Positions 33,690 through 43,760 of a DNA stretch of 64,000 bases are shown in pieces. The notes below the pieces were generated by a model, which worked only from the letters and a program-made list of their open reading frames with translations, had not been told where the DNA came from and made no database searches. The position numbers and the translations under genes were made by a program. Position 1 is the first letter of the stretch. Each line of letters starts with the position of its first letter. The stretch is from assembly GCA_030272155.1 (NCBI GenBank), contig CP126195.1, positions 1,116,001 to 1,180,000 of the forward strand. The letters run 5' to 3'. Source of the DNA: Tetradesmus obliquus. Taxonomy: Eukaryota > Chlorophyta > Chlorophyceae > Sphaeropleales > Scenedesmaceae.

Positions 33690-34678
33690 TCAAATGCTGG
33701 CACCACATGGCCGGGGTGCACAATCGGCACACCATCCTCCAGCCAGCGTACCAGCGCATCGCAGTCCGGGTCCCCGGCAAACAACTGCCGTGCATGAGCT
33801 GCATTGAGGGGCCATCGACTGCGCTGCGCAGCCACCCAGTCCATGAGGCCCGGGCCCCACTGCTGCGGCTCTGGGCGGCTGCCAGACGTAGCGTCTGCTG
33901 GGTCGTCTACTCTGCAGTCCTGACTGCTAGGCGACGGCTGGTGGGGCTGGGCTGCTGCTGCAGTACGCTGCGGCTGCAAATCATCAACAACCCCTGGGCT
34001 GCCACTGCTGTCAGCTGACGGCTCATCACCCCACTCCCAGCGTTCTGCGTACGATGAATCAAGCACCTCCAGCAGCACCGCTGCACGCTGCTTGATGACA
34101 GACAAAGGGTACACTGTCACCAGCTCGCGCACCAGTGGCGGGAACTCCAGCAGCAACGCGCCGTAATCAACATGATCCGGCACATCACCAGCCGCCACGG
34201 GCTGGCACTGCTGCAAAGGCTGCTGCCCTGGCCCTGTCAAACGCTGCTGCTGCAGCTGCTGCTGCTGCGGCTGAGGGGGCGCCGGGCTACAGGCTGCTGC
34301 GCGGATGGCAGCAGCCAAGGAGGTGGCGTGGCTGGCGACCGGAGCCACGCTGGTCGTAGCGGCAGCAGCAACAGGCTGGTCCTGAGCTGCGGCTGCACTG
34401 CTACTAATGTTGGCCGGGGCGCCACCCTGCTTGCAGGCAGGTGGCCGCACCGCCAAGGACGGCACAGCACTGGACATCCCAAGTGCTGCCCTGCCCGTTG
34501 CTACATCGCACCCGGGCGTGGTGGAGCCGGCGCCAAGGCCCACACCAGGCAGGTCAGCATCTGCGACACTGCCAGACTCATCAGGCGCAGCAGCAGCCGC
34601 CGCCGCTGCTGCCCTATAAACTGAAGGTGCAGTGCCAGGCGTGACGGAAGGCACGGCTGGCCAACTGCAAGGACCATA

Positions 34679-34713
<35 letters not shown>

Positions 34714-35496
34714 CGCGGCTGCTGTTGCAGCCGCTGCTGCTGCTGCTGCTACTGCTGCTGCCGCTGCTGCTGCCGCCACAACACTCCGGCACGACCAGAG
34801 GTGGCGCGCGCAGCACAGCCCTGTGGCACGGGCTGGCGTGCGGCAAGGGGCTGCCACAGGACGGGTGCTGCATCTGCAGCGGCACCCTGCTAGACCCCTT
34901 GCCCATGCCGACGCTGCTAAGACTTTGGAAAGGTGCCGGACACCTTGCCACCAGCGCCGGCCTTACCTGGCGCTCCGCCGCCACTGCCCCCGCTGCCTCC
35001 GCTGCCGCTGCCGCCGCTGCCGTGCTGCTGTTGCCGCCACAGCAGGTACGGCATCACCAGGCAGACATCGACCCTGCCACCATCTGCGTCTGGGGGCAGG
35101 CTGCGCTCCCACATGGCCATCCAGACCTTGTGGTTTGCTGCCAGGAAGCCGCCCCAGTTCTTGAGCAGCTGAAACAGCTCTGACAGCGCCTGCCACGCTG
35201 CGAAGTGCACCTGCCAGCGAGGCAGGGTCTCCAGCGTGACCAGGCCCCGCTTGGCCATAGCCCGCAGTGTCTCCAGGAAAGCGCGCTCCCAGACACCCGG
35301 GTGCGGCATCTTCTCCCCCAACTTGGCTGGCTTGTGAGTTACGCCGAGCTTCGCCTCCACACTGATGCCTGCATTGCGCAGGGTCCCATTCGGGCCCTGT
35401 TGCCGCGCCACAGCCAAGGCCGCAGCCTGCTGCTCTACCTCCTGCTGTGGTGCATGCTGTAGCGACACAAGCGGAACAGCACTAGCCCCGTGGTGG

Positions 35497-35527
<31 letters not shown>

Positions 35528-35969
35528 GCTCATGCCATGGCTGGCGACTGGCTTGGCCAGCACCACCAGGAGTTGCACGCTGCTGCAGCCGGGCCAGCAG
35601 TGCGGCACCTGCGCTATGCTGCTGCTGCTGCTGCCTCTGCTGCTGCTCCTGCTCCTGCAGCTGCAGCCCAGGCAGTGCGGCACCTGCGCTATGCTGCTGC
35701 TGCTGCTGCCTCTGCTGCTGCTCCTGCTCCTGCAGCTGCAGCCCAGGCAGCACAGAGCCATCTGCACTGCCGTGGGGGCTGCCATAGTAAGCGTTCGCCG
35801 GAGGCGGGGTGAGATCCACGTCGCCCAGGGCCGCAGAGGCCCCAGGCACACCGCGAGTGTCGGTCAACACTGAATCCGCCAGGCTCCCGGGCAAACGACG
35901 CTGGCGCTGCAGACGGCTGGACGGCACTCCAGCTCCTCCAGCAACTCCAGCAGTAGGCTCTAGCTCCAT
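33690..35969 (-). CDS. Gag-like open frames of the mobile element
   Basis: The first frame begins at ATG 35969 (MELEPTAGVAGGAGVPSS). It has Gln-rich duplicated segments (LPGLQLQEQEQQQRQQQQQ twice) and a globular part with WERAFLETLRAMAKRGL, LPRWQVHFAAWQALSELF and VWMAMWERSLPP. A good donor lies at 34966-34965 (CCAG/GTAAGG), after which a second frame (34900-33690) carries DHVDYGALLLEFPPLVREL and PLNAAHARQLFAGDPDCDAL, VRWLEDGVPIV. The latter reads like the segment preceding reverse transcriptase or recombinase in algal retroelements. I could not find an acceptor that keeps phase, so the two frames may be joined by splicing I missed or broken by a frameshift. No enzyme domain was seen. Confidence 0.45.
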
Positions 35970-36020
35970 GTCGCCTTAGCTAACACTAAGTCTAGGCCGG
36001 TCTGTGCACAGTCAACCGAG

Positions 36021-36215
36021 ATGCCGCGAACAGTCGTGAGCGTCTCAACTAGTGCAACAAGACACGAGATGGCCAGAACAAATGTAGTAAACGACGATCA
36101 CCAATACAAAAAGCACGATCAGCCCACAAGGGCGCTGACTGCTAAGAAAGGCAGGCTGACGAAAGAAAACAAGTATCTCCGCCACCTCATGAATCACGCA
36201 ATTGTGCATTCATGA
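36021..36215 (+). CDS. Small basic ORF in the right end of the element, unknown
   Basis: 64 codons. The C-terminal half is basic and helical (RALTAKKGRLTKENKYLRHL, then MNHAIVHS). Its last about 18 codons lie in the 220-bp terminal block shared with the short element, where the frame upstream is different. It may be a fragment of a lost coding region; translation is unproven. Confidence 0.25.
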   Translation: MPRTVVSVSTSATRHEMARTNVVNDDHQYKKHDQPTRALTAKKGRLTKENKYLRHLMNHAIVHS

Positions 36216-36408
36216 ATATTTGTGACCTGTGCATCAGCTGATGAATCCAACAAGACCACACTGTGTCCATGTTAGATGTCAGACAGCCATGCCCTAACAC
36301 TCTCGCTAGCAAGCATGGCTGTTCTGCACCAACTGTTCGCTGCTACCACATTGACAGAAATACACCAGTGCATTTCACGCCTTCCGAGCCCAGCAGACCA
36401 AGACCAAG

Positions 36409-39400
36409 ATGGTTAGGTTTCATAGGTTCAAACAAACTGCTAGGAAGTCCACAGGACCGATAAGCTCCCCCAAGAAACTGGCACAACGGACAAAGGGGAG
36501 AGGCAGAAAGTGGTCGAAACAGAAAGCGCGGCCTGCTGCGCTGCATTGCTCGTACGAAGACCCACAGGACGAAGTGGACCCGAAGTATGATACACTGCAG
36601 CGCTGCACCATGCAGGAGGCCTGCGCACGCGTGAACATAGAACCCTGCTCATCTGTTGTGCTAGTTCTTGAGGCAACCACACTGCAGGCACTGTCTGGCA
36701 TGCGCTGTGACCCAGCAGCAACAGCAGTGGAGGTGGTCAAGCTGATGGATGCCAGCACGCCACAGCAGATTCAGATGAGCAAGGAGTCGGGCAGGAACTG
36801 CTTCGTGCCAACAGCAGCAGAGAGCTTCAGGCGCGGCCAGCCTGTGGGCTTCTTCTCAGGCATCCTGCAGGAGCAGGTGAGAGTTGGAGATGCACTTGCT
36901 GCAGCATGAACAGTATATGACAATCCTTGCTAAGAACGACTATGAAGCGCTACAATACTCTTACCTCACCCAACCTGATGTGATTGCTGGAAGTCCATGA
37001 TGATTCTCAATGGTTTGGATTGGTGCACAGCTGTCACAGGTGGCATGCCACCCGCACATGATCAAGGTCCTGCAAATGTCACCAGTTGTTGCTGCTACTG
37101 TATTGACATTATCGCCTGCAGGACAAGGCAGACCGTGCGCTGCGGCAGCTGGACGACTCGCGTCACCTGTGGTTCTATGACATCCCAGCCTCTGCGCTGG
37201 CTGGCTATGGCTACACAGGGCCAGATCTGGTGCTAAACATGCTGGACAGGTGCGCGTTTGAATAACAGCGGGCAAACCCATTTAGCATAGCCTTGCCGCC
37301 ATGGGTTCAAACACTGTGCTTCACCCGCACAGGTGCAGCCTGCACATCTGCCTTGTCAATTGCAGCAGCAGGATCAGTTGTGTGCACAGCTTGCACGCAG
37401 TCGTCCTGTGCAGCTGCGATCTTACGCTACAACATACCTTGTGTGGGATGGCAACACATGTTTGACTTCCCCTGCATCTGAGACCTGAGAAACACAAGTA
37501 TTAGAAACACATGTCTTTTGCTGCACAACATGTTGCATGCCACCTGCAGGGGTTCAGAGCTGCGCTTCACACAGGACGCCAAGTGGCACAACCCAAACGG
37601 GGACAACAACATCGCAGCAGTGCTGTGGGTGCTGCCCATGCAGCTGGCTGATGGCAGCAGCCTACCCATTCCACACATCTTCTGCCATGCACAGACAAGG
37701 CAGATCAGAAAGGGTGTAGAGCTGCTGCTGGACTGGGGCGATGAGTGCTGGGGCGCCTACCACCAGGCGCAGGTAATTGTACGTGGCACACTGGTACTAC
37801 ACGGTTGCCGTGCCGCTGTCGCAGCACTGTAGCTACATGTTCCAGAGTTGCAGGAGGGGTCTGCTTTGCTGCCGCGCAGTGTCTATCCGCTGCCCTGTGT
37901 GCACTCACAAACTTGCGCCTCATGTTTGTGTTGCGCTGCGTGACGCGCTGCATCAGCAGTCACCTGGTGCCAGCTGTGCACCTGCAGAGTTGATTCTGAC
38001 TATGCATCGTTGTGCTTGCAGTTTGTAGGTTGCATCATGCCTGTGGTGCTGCCTGCTATTGTGCTGTGTGCTTTCCTGCAAGCAGGTGGTGAAGCAAGGA
38101 GCTGCCATGCACCGGCTGCACTTGAAGCTGGCGCGTGTGCAGCAGCTGGCAGCACAGTATAACATACCCACAGCACACACCCGGCTGCACCAAAGCGGCA
38201 GACTCGACTTCACAGCAGCAGCACTGCCTGCCACGCCAGTGGCAGCAGCGGCCGCGCCAGGGCGAGCAATGACAGAGGGGTTGACAGCATCAGCATCAGC
38301 AGCAGGAGCAAAGCGGCCTGCCTCTGGGGAAGCCAGCAGCAGCCGTGCAGCAAAGCTACAGGTGGTCGCGGGGGCCTATGGCCATGTGCGGCAGCAGCAG
38401 CAGCAGCAGGAGCAGCAGCAGCAGCAGCAGCACGCCAGTGACCCAGCTCCTGATGCTGGCACTGGGACCGGCACCACATCAGATCAGCAAGCAGCTGGTA
38501 GCAGCGGCGGGGATGCAGATGGAGTGCGCTGCATTGTGGTGTTTGACCCTGATACAGAGGAATTCAAGATGCAGCAGATACAGGCAGCAGCAGCAGCAGC
38601 AGTAGTGAAGATGATGGGAGCAGCGAAGAAGAAGAGGAAGAAAGTGGGGAGGAGCACTTCAGTGTCAGGATTGCAGGAGCAGAGGCAGCTGTGGATCGCG
38701 AGGAGAGCGGGTCAGGGGAGCAGCTGCCAGTGCCAGCAGCGCCGCTGCCGCAGGATGCATTTGTGCCGGTGGCAGGCTTGCAGCTGCAGCAGCAGTGCGT
38801 CTGGCAGCTGCCACATGGCTTGCTGGCAGACTATGAAGCAGCTGGAGCAGCGCTGGGCAATCGCATCGGGCGCCTCATTGTGGAGGGTGAGTGCACTGAA
38901 GGCAGAGACGGCACACACTTGCAACTCGCAAAAGATACCATCTGTACCATCTGGTTCTCAAGGGGACCTTACTCAGTTTCTGGCAGGGTCAGGCACACCC
39001 AGTGCTGTTCCTAATTCTGCACATGGTGCTCATCTATAGTGCAGTTGTGCACCAGCATTGAGCAGACGCCAGGCCTGGGCCAAGCATGTGCCTGCAGGGT
39101 GTGCGCTGCAGAGGATGCGTCAAATTGCTGGCTTGCAAGTGTCACTCCTGTGGCACAATCGTGATCACACACAAGTTCACCAACCGCTGATCGTGTTTGG
39201 TGCTTTGCGTGAGGACCTCTCAGCTGTCAGCACAACAGTTGCTTGTGTCAGACATAGTGATTGCATCCATGGGCAAATGTGTGTGACTTGCCATCTGCTG
39301 TGCTGCTCTGCAATGCGCTGTGCTGTGCTGCTGTATGCCGTGCCGTGCTGTGCTTCAGGGCCGCTGGAGGGTGCACCCAAGCTGCGGGTGGTTGATGTGG

Positions 39401-42116
39401 CGTCTCTGCACCACCTGGCAAGGTGCATTCACGCCTTGGCGTAGGCCACCATAACTACAGGCTGGCAGCAGACTGTTGCTGGTAGCCTGCCCAGTAGCTT
39501 CACTGCTGTACACGCTGAATAGCAGACTTCCATGCACTGTCCCAACGTTCAGCAGGGTTGACAGTACCAGAAAATCACGAGACCGTGCGGCAATTGCCAT
39601 GTCTGTTGCTTTTGGTTGGAACAGCAGCTGCTCTGGTGCTGCCTTAAAGTCTCAGCCCAGCGTGCAGCAGTTGCTTCGTATCATGGGCTGCATATACTTT
39701 AATTTGGCATGAACTCAAGGGACACATTGTGCTGCTTGATTGGGTATGCAGGTGGTGCACGCCGCCCAATGTGGCTGCGCGCGGCGCTGTCGCAGCCACA
39801 GTCATTGAGCGCGGGGAGGCCATCACTGACTACGTGGGAGTGGTGCACACAGAAGCCGACTTGAGCAGCAAAAGCAGCGCAGACGATGTGCTGGACCAGG
39901 TGAGAGCAGCAGCAGTGGTGGCAGTTGTAGCACGAGCCATCGCCACGACGACAACAGCAAAGTGGCACAGGTACTGTGGCACCGCCGCCATTGTGGGATT
40001 CCCACCAACAACCACCTTGCACACACCCTGAGCATGACTTCATGCGGAGGGCTGAGAGTTGTGCATTCTCACTCAATGAATTTCAGATGTGCAGTTTCGC
40101 TAGGCTCATGGCAGGGGCAGCTTTTTGTCTCTGCTGACATGCATGAGTACGGTGCTGTCTGTGTGCTTACTGGCTGCCATGTGCTGCTGCTGCAGGCAAA
40201 CTGCTTCACCATACATGCGAAGGACCTGCTGCAAGCGTGCCCGACTCTCTCAGAGACCCGCATCAAGGACCTGGTCATTGACGCGCGTGAGGTGAGCAGA
40301 AAACCTAAGTGTCGCTTTGCTGAAGACGACAACAGCGCTAGCACCGCAAGCACTGCTGTTGTGTGTGGAGTGTGGCACAATGCTGTAGTACGCGGCTGTA
40401 CCAACTGGCCATCCTGCAGTCAACCTGATATGTGGTGATACAACAGCAGGTGCTCCACCTACAGCTTTCAAACTAGCGTGGATGTCGTGGTGCTGCTGCG
40501 GCCTGCTAGCTGCTTGTCAAAACCACACTCTGCGCAATCGGCAATGACTCAAACATGCATGCTGTGATCTTCCCGCCTCATTTGCACGAGTGGTAACATA
40601 GTAACACTCCCGTTAAATCATTCTCTCAGGTGGGCAACGAGTCCCGCTTCATCAACTGCGCGTGGGCGCGCGAGAAGCGGCCAGACGGCAAGCCTCACCG
40701 CAACTGCAGCGCGCGCGTGGTGTGGGTCAAGTCACTGAAGCGGCCGGCTGTGCGCCTGTTTGCAGACAGGTGTGTGCGCGCAGAGCGCAGCGCACAAGCT
40801 ACTGAGGTAGCAAGCCATCCACGAGCTTCCGCTGATGGTTAGCGTGCACGCACGTGCTGATAGGACCTTGGAGGCGTTTGGCCGCCAAAACAGGTGAACA
40901 GTTGATGCCCTGGGCATGCGAGCCCTGCGGCTGTGATCACTGCTGCTAGCATCGATGCTGCTTCTGCACAGTTACGTTTGATTACATATATGCTCCTCCA
41001 TGTTCCATGTTTAAACGGGCCGTCAGCCACTGGGAGCAGCATTACTCCCATTAAGTTGATGGTGGGAGTGCATGCCCCATGTTGCATGCGTGTACTGCCT
41101 TGCACGCTGCATGGCATGATTTTTTGACAAGCAAGCCGTGGGGTATAATATGCCTTGCCATGTACACCGTATCTGGTATGCCTGCATCAAGTGATACGTT
41201 GACATGTGATGTGCAAGACAGCTAGTGAGAGGTGGCGCTGCACATGTGTCTACGCATTTTTGGTGCTCCTGCTCATCTTATGTGTTGTGCATGCCTTGAT
41301 CGTCTCATCTGTTGTGGGTGCTTGTTCTGGCTGTTCTGCAGGCGCATTGAGGAGGGCGAGGAGCTTGTAGCTCACTATGGGGACCCCTACTGGGTGGCCA
41401 TGGGCCGCTCCCTGCAGGTGAGCATGCGCAAGCATTAGCATGTGTGCAACTTTTTGGATTCGGGTTGAGCAGCACCCGTTCAGCCTTAGGAGTGAGCAGT
41501 GCAGAAAGCAGTCAACTGGGTGGCGATGTGCCGCTCCCTTCAGGTGAGCATGCACAAGCAGATGAGCAAGCTCCACAGCGCAAGGCTGAGCAACACAAAT
41601 CGCACACTTCCGTAGTGAAACTCGGCGTCAGCTGCTGTGTGTTGCCTGGGCATGGGTATAGTGCAGTGTGGGGCGTGCTCAGCATCATCTGCCCCCAGCT
41701 AAAAGCCTGGCAGCTTGCATCAAGTGCTGTGCATCAGGCTTCATGCTGCTGCCGCTGCTGGTGTAGGGCCGATGATACTCCATCCTGCGTCCTGCTCATG
41801 ACCTTTTGTGTACGCTTCACCTTTGACCGAAACGTGTTCCGTTCCAATGCTTGTGTACAACTTGCTATACGGCGCCAAGTGACGTGTTTCACCAGCAGAT
41901 TATGCGTGTTGCAGCTTGGCTACTGGACACATGTGCATGTGCCTCCTGCTGCAGGTGCTTCAGATGAAGCACGCAAAAGCAGCGCTGCAGCAGCAGGAGA
42001 AGCTGCTGCGGCTGCTGCGCGCAGCTGCTGCCGAAGGGCGCGTGCCAGCAGATGAGGTGGAAGCAGCTGCTGAGCACAAGCCCGAGCTGAATGCAATCGT
42101 GAAGTTCCAGGCGTGA
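36409..42116 (+). CDS. Protein with two SET domains (putative lysine methyltransferase)
   Basis: Exons in phase: 36409-36876, 37122-37249, 37550-37772, 38086-38886 (see frame problem), 39359-39422, 39752-39899, 40196-40291, 40630-40769, 41342-41417, 41955-42116. The first SET-like domain runs over exons 1-3: FRRGQPVGFFSGIL, KWHNPNGDNNIAAV and IFCHAQTRQIRKGVELLLDWG. A Gln/Ser/Glu-rich linker follows. The second domain runs over exons 6-9: VAARGAVAATVIERGEAITD, YVGVVH, VGNESRFIN, RNCSARVVWVKS, then RIEEGEELVAHYGDPYW. SET enzymes methylate lysines using S-adenosylmethionine. In domain two the usual N-H-x-C after RFI is N-C-A-W, but the closing Tyr-Gly is kept. The last exon is a helical tail. 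The 3' end of the preceding mobile element is 28 bp before the ATG. Confidence 0.8.
38498..38574 (+). other. Frame change in the SET gene linker: short intron or indel
   Basis: Before about 38560 the best frame reads DADGVRCIVVFDPDTEEFK; after it a different frame reads an acidic Ser/Glu run, then EEHFSVRIAGAEAAVD and onwards to the next donor at 38886. A 77-nt GT-AG intron at 38498-38574 (ctg/gtagca … atgcag) would join them in phase, but it removes plausible protein. A one-base length error in a CAG run is the alternative. Confidence 0.4.
41393..41560 (+). repeat. Duplicated exon end and donor in a SET-gene intron
   Basis: The end of exon 41342-41417 plus its donor (ggtggccatgggccgctccc then tgcaggtgagcatgc) is repeated at about 41518-41560 with four or so changes. 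It has no acceptor or upstream exon part. Confidence 0.75.
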
Positions 42117-42130
42117 AGTTCCAGGCGTGA
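42103..42130 (+). repeat. 14-bp tandem duplication at the SET-gene stop codon
   Basis: GTGAAGTTCCAGGC occurs twice head to tail, at 42102-42115 and 42115-42129, with the stop codon TGA at the join. A third partial copy (gtgaacttggcggc) follows. Confidence 0.7.
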
Positions 42131-42929
42131 ACTTGGCGGCGTGAAGCGCTGTGCGTTGATTTGTCGGTCTTGAACACTGACTGTACACTTGCTGGGGTGC
42201 TTGCCCTCAGGGCCCGTGCAGCCGGGTGCGGTGTCACATTGACGAGCTTCTGTGCTTGAAGTCGGGCGTGTGTTGCTGCTGGTGTCTGCATTCAACTGGC
42301 AGCTGCGCTGTGTGCACGGCCGGGCTGGACAGTATAAGCACTGGGGCCGAGGGAGCTGGCTGAGGGACGTATGTAGCGTGCTTGCTTCACTAATGGCAGT
42401 CTTGTTAGTTGCATGTAGGCTTCTGCTCTGCAGGTACATACCTTGCTGCATTGCAACAGGGCGAGAGCCTCGTGCTGGCTTGTCACCATCTGTGTGTGTA
42501 CAGTTATGAAGTGGGCTGTAGCGATGTGTTAGCTGCTGTTGGGCGGCATCGCCAGCCAGTGTGTGCTACAGTCTCGGGCATTTGCTTGTGCTCTTGCTTC
42601 CGCTTACGTTGGCTGCTTTCAGCGTGTCCCTTTGAGGAGCAAGCAGGTTGCAGTTGGTGATGCTTTGCAGTAGTTGTGGCTGGCATTCGATTGAGTGACA
42701 GAGATGTGTGTTGCCATGTAGCTGCGCAACATCTTGTACATGGTGCAGCAGTTTTGTACAGCAGTGCAGCAGTTGTAGGTCATTGTCGCGTCAAACATGG
42801 TTTGAAGCTGCCAGCAAGAAATCGACTTTTGATACTTATGTCACTCACTTGCATAAAACTCATGTTGATTCTATGCGTTTCAAGGCACCTAGGCCATTTT
42901 TGTGTTCAGGTTGTCCTTCACGTGGTATC
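42117..42929. other. Downstream of the SET gene; no supported gene
   Basis: About 800 bases of T/G-rich sequence, presumably 3' UTR and spacer before the inverted-repeat element. No TGTAA and no recognisable exon was found. Confidence 0.5.
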
Positions 42930-43652
42930 CAGCTGGGTATGGTACAAACGTAGCATCTGCATTTTGCAACAAATCAACACAGCTTGCAAGCAGACAGCCA
43001 TGCTGGCATAGCAACCTGCTGTATGTGGCAGGCACAGTAAGGCACAGCTGCCAGTGCTGCTGCTTTGGTTTGCTTGCATCCCAACTGCACAGCAGGGCCC
43101 CCACCTGCCAGCAGCAGCAGCTTCAAACTGCTAGTAATTTTGAGCTCCAGAATTCGCCTTGATCACACAAGAAGGATGTTTGCAGGAAACTGTGTAGAAT
43201 ACTAGTCCTCAACAAACTCTGTGCAGCCACACTAGCTGCACGCGCGCAGCAGCTGCCGGTGGGCCTGAAGCGGTGTTGCGCACTATGTAACAGATATGAC
43301 AGTTGAAACTGTATGTGCAGCGCACAGCGCCAAGCAGCAGAGCGCAACAGCAGCGGCAGGGCACTTGGCACACCAGAACTGCAGTGCCTGATCAGCCAGC
43401 AAGGGAAGCCCAGAAGTATTACATTACACATCAAAACATGTTGCAGGCAGCAGCACCCACAGCAACACTCTACAGCGCAAGTTAACATATGTAACAGTCG
43501 AGTCGGGGCACTTCAGGGCAACGTGTTTTTAGCTCTTTTCTTGCAGCACACTGTGCCACTGCTAACAGCTCAAATTGATTTAGATTCGTCGTTGAAAGCT
43601 TGACATTTATATGTAGGCCACTTGTTCGCTACGTTTGTACCATGCCCAGCTG
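42930..43652. mobile_element. 723-bp segment with 25-bp terminal inverted repeats, copy 1
   Basis: It begins CAGCTGGGTATGGTAC followed by AAACGTAGC and ends with the reverse complement of the same 25 bases with one mismatch (T versus C at position 9). This is a MITE-like structure. No coding region is recognised inside. It is joined without spacer to the first transposase unit; no target-site duplication can be read (left flank ggtatc, right flank agaccg). Confidence 0.75.
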
Positions 43653-43760
43653 AGACCGGTCAAACTCCATGATGCCGCAGGCTGTTGTTTGACCTGACCA
43701 GTTACTTCTGTTCACACTGCTGCTAGAAGCACAGCTAACATATCCATACGTTTTGGATTC

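Larger units (their letters stand above)
31469..34600. repeat. Internal tandem duplication of about 1.49 kb plus a third diverged copy
   Basis: Block 31798-32160 is nearly identical to 33291-33655, and block 31469-31530 matches 32927-33040, both at an offset of about 1.46-1.49 kb. A third, more diverged copy lies near 34000-34560. On the minus strand all three contain the string QPVEAG or QPVAAG; copies two and three follow it with PDHVDYG. Confidence 0.75.
30691..36380. mobile_element. Long form of a two-copy mobile element, 5.69 kb, unclassified
   Basis: Directly abuts the short form, head to tail. It shares 369 bp at the left and 220 bp at the right with it. Interior: plus-strand small ORF near the right end, minus-strand gag-like frame from 35969, a 1.49-kb near-duplicate block, and a satellite. 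No reverse transcriptase, integrase or transposase motif was seen, so it is probably non-autonomous or degraded. Class (DNA transposon with inverted ends, or a retroelement derivative) is not settled. No target-site duplication could be read at the outer edges. Confidence 0.65.

Noticed and set aside
30054-36380. LTR retrotransposon with 637-bp LTRs
   Set aside because: The second copy of the 637-bp unit is not intact at the far end; its two halves sit at opposite ends of the long form, which fits an internal deletion derivative, not a pair of LTRs.
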